Origin: Pseudomonadota bacterium
GTDB taxonomy: Bacteria > Desulfobacterota > Syntrophia > Syntrophales > UBA5619
Direction of reading: 5' to 3'
Assembly (NCBI GenBank): GCA_018827585.1
Contig: JAHJXP010000063.1
Span: 1 to 5,199 of the forward strand
Length of the DNA: 5,199 bases
Shown here: positions 4,287 through 5,199 of the stretch, piece after piece
Numbering within the stretch: the stretch's first letter is position 1
Layout of the letters: each line of letters begins with the position of its first letter
The notes under the pieces: generated by a model
Seen by the model: the letters and a program-made list of their open reading frames with translations, nothing else
The model's database searches: none
What the model was told of the DNA's origin: nothing
Made by a program: the position numbers and the translations under genes

Positions 4287-5099
4287 ATGAGAAAAGCAAG
4301 GATGTTTTTCGTAGCGGTTCTGTTTCTTGTCGGATGCTTGGCAGGAATTTCAAGCAGCGCGCAGGCGGAATATCCCGAGCGCGGCATTGAAATAATCGTG
4401 CCGTTCGGCGTCGGCGGCGGGAGCGACACGGCGGCGAGGGCGGTGGCGGAAGGGTTGAAGCCGCTCCTGAAAGTTCCCCTGGTCATCACCAATATGCCGG
4501 GAGGCGGGGCGACAAAGGGGATGCTCCACGTTTCCCAGCAGCCTGCCGACGGCTATACTGTCCTGGCCGTTACCACCTCCCATCTGATCGATGCCGTCAA
4601 ACCCAAGACCAGGGCCAATATTCTGACGGATTTTGATCCCCTGATGAGAATCCAATGGGATACGTCCGCGGTGTTGATTTCCGGAGATTCCAAATTCAAG
4701 ACGCTGGCCGATCTCATCGACTATGGAAAGAAGAAGCCCAAGATGCTGAAGTTTGCTGGTACTTCTCCAGGGGGATGGTCGGAGATCCAGACGGTGGCGT
4801 TCTTCAAGAAGGTAGGCGTGGAGGTGACGTTTGTCCCGTTCGATTCCGGGGCGGAGACCAAGGCGGCGATCATGGGCGGGCATATTCATGGGGCGGTGGA
4901 GGAGATTGCCGAGACGCTTCCCCTGATCGAGGCCGGCAAACTGCGGTCGCTCGCGGTGATCATGGAAAAAAGGCATCCGGCCCTCCCGAATGTGCCGTGT
5001 ACCGCGGAGCTGGGCATCGATTACACGCACGGCCTGTTTCGGGGCTGGGCGGTGAAGAAGGGGACGCCGCCGGACCGTATAAATATCTTCACGACGTGA
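4287..5099 (+). CDS. TctC/Bug-family tripartite tricarboxylate transporter receptor, frameshifted near the 3' end
   Basis: This is the extracytoplasmic solute-binding component of a tripartite tricarboxylate (TTT) transporter, which passes a carboxylate or similar organic acid to TctAB-type membrane partners. The signal peptide spans about residues 1-27: basic MRKAR, a hydrophobic core, and AQA as a likely signal peptidase I site. LVGC (14-17) also resembles a lipobox, so a lipoprotein is possible. Family motifs are VPFGVGGGSDTAAR (38-51), NMPGGGATKG (69-78) and PADGYTV (86-92). GKLRSLAV and a PALPNVPCTAELG stretch typical of the third quarter also appear. The substrate cannot be read from sequence. 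The frame stops at residue 270, short of the roughly 320 usual for the family. Homologous-looking sequence continues in another frame from 5084, so a one-base deletion in the A-run at 5081-5083 is likely. No TctA or TctB gene is visible before the window ends. Confidence 0.88.
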   Translation: MRKARMFFVAVLFLVGCLAGISSSAQAEYPERGIEIIVPFGVGGGSDTAARAVAEGLKPLLKVPLVITNMPGGGATKGMLHVSQQPADGYTVLAVTTSHLIDAVKPKTRANILTDFDPLMRIQWDTSAVLISGDSKFKTLADLIDYGKKKPKMLKFAGTSPGGWSEIQTVAFFKKVGVEVTFVPFDSGAETKAAIMGGHIHGAVEEIAETLPLIEAGKLRSLAVIMEKRHPALPNVPCTAELGIDYTHGLFRGWAVKKGTPPDRINIFTT

Positions 5100-5199
5100 T
5101 CAAGAAGGCCCTGGATGCACCCATCTATAAGAAATTCGTTCAGGACACTCATCTCTATGCCCGTCAGGGATACCTTGGTCCCGAGGAAACGAGAAAATA
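5084..5199 (+). pseudogene. Displaced C-terminal part of the TctC-like gene (runs off the window)
   Basis: In the frame beginning at 5084 the sequence reads YLHDVIKKALDAPIYKKF and then VQDTHLYARQGYLGPEETRK, with no stop before the window ends. These are 38 residues of typical TctC C-terminal character: a conserved helix after the PPDR-(I/V)-K segment, then a G-Y-LGPEE turn. Adding one A to the AAA at 5081-5083 joins it smoothly to the upstream frame as PPDRIKYLHDV. It is either a real inactivating mutation or a homopolymer sequencing error; the sequence alone does not decide. Confidence 0.8.

Overview
This window is a stretch of GC-rich bacterial chromosome. It holds five genes on the minus strand in the left three quarters, a gene-poor repeat-bearing spacer of about 0.6 kb, and one plus-strand gene at the right edge. 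The gene set is FdhE (formate dehydrogenase maturation), endonuclease III, GAPDH, triosephosphate isomerase, SecG and a TctC/Bug-type solute receptor. Together with the style of the intergenic repeats, this suggests an anaerobic deltaproteobacterium (Desulfobacterota, perhaps Syntrophales-like). That placement is an inference from gene content, not from a database match.

Layout, in the direction of minus-strand transcription (right to left): fdhE (3692 to 2853), nth (2822 to 2166), gap (2069 to 1053), tpiA (1051 to 284), secG (280 to beyond position 1). gap, tpiA and secG are packed 1 and 3 bases apart, and each downstream Shine-Dalgarno lies inside the last codons of the upstream gene, so they are almost certainly one translationally linked operon. 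A good sigma-70 promoter (TTGACT, 17 bases, TATTAT) with a short palindrome in its leader sits between nth and gap. fdhE has its own likely promoter (TTGAAC, 17 bases, TATACA) and nth follows it after 30 bases.

The spacer 3693-4286 separates the divergent fdhE and tctC genes. It carries a roughly 180-bp element bounded by perfect 17-bp inverted repeats. Inside are two 7-bp-stem hairpins and a perfect 31-bp palindrome, which makes it look like a nested, non-coding mobile-type repeat. To its right are a partial third copy of the terminal motif, a candidate promoter and a strong ribosome binding site for the TctC-like gene. That gene appears to carry a one-base deletion near its 3' end, and its original C-terminus continues in another frame off the right edge.

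Functionally, gap and tpiA are the triose-phosphate part of glycolysis/gluconeogenesis, without the pgk that often lies between them. The GAPDH cofactor pocket has lost the NAD-selecting aspartate and has serine at the equivalent of position 188, which points to NADP use and an anabolic role. SecG belongs to the Sec export channel, through which the TctC receptor would also be exported. I do not see a wholly new multi-gene system here. The best leads are the GAPDH cofactor signature, the nested repeat and the receptor frameshift.
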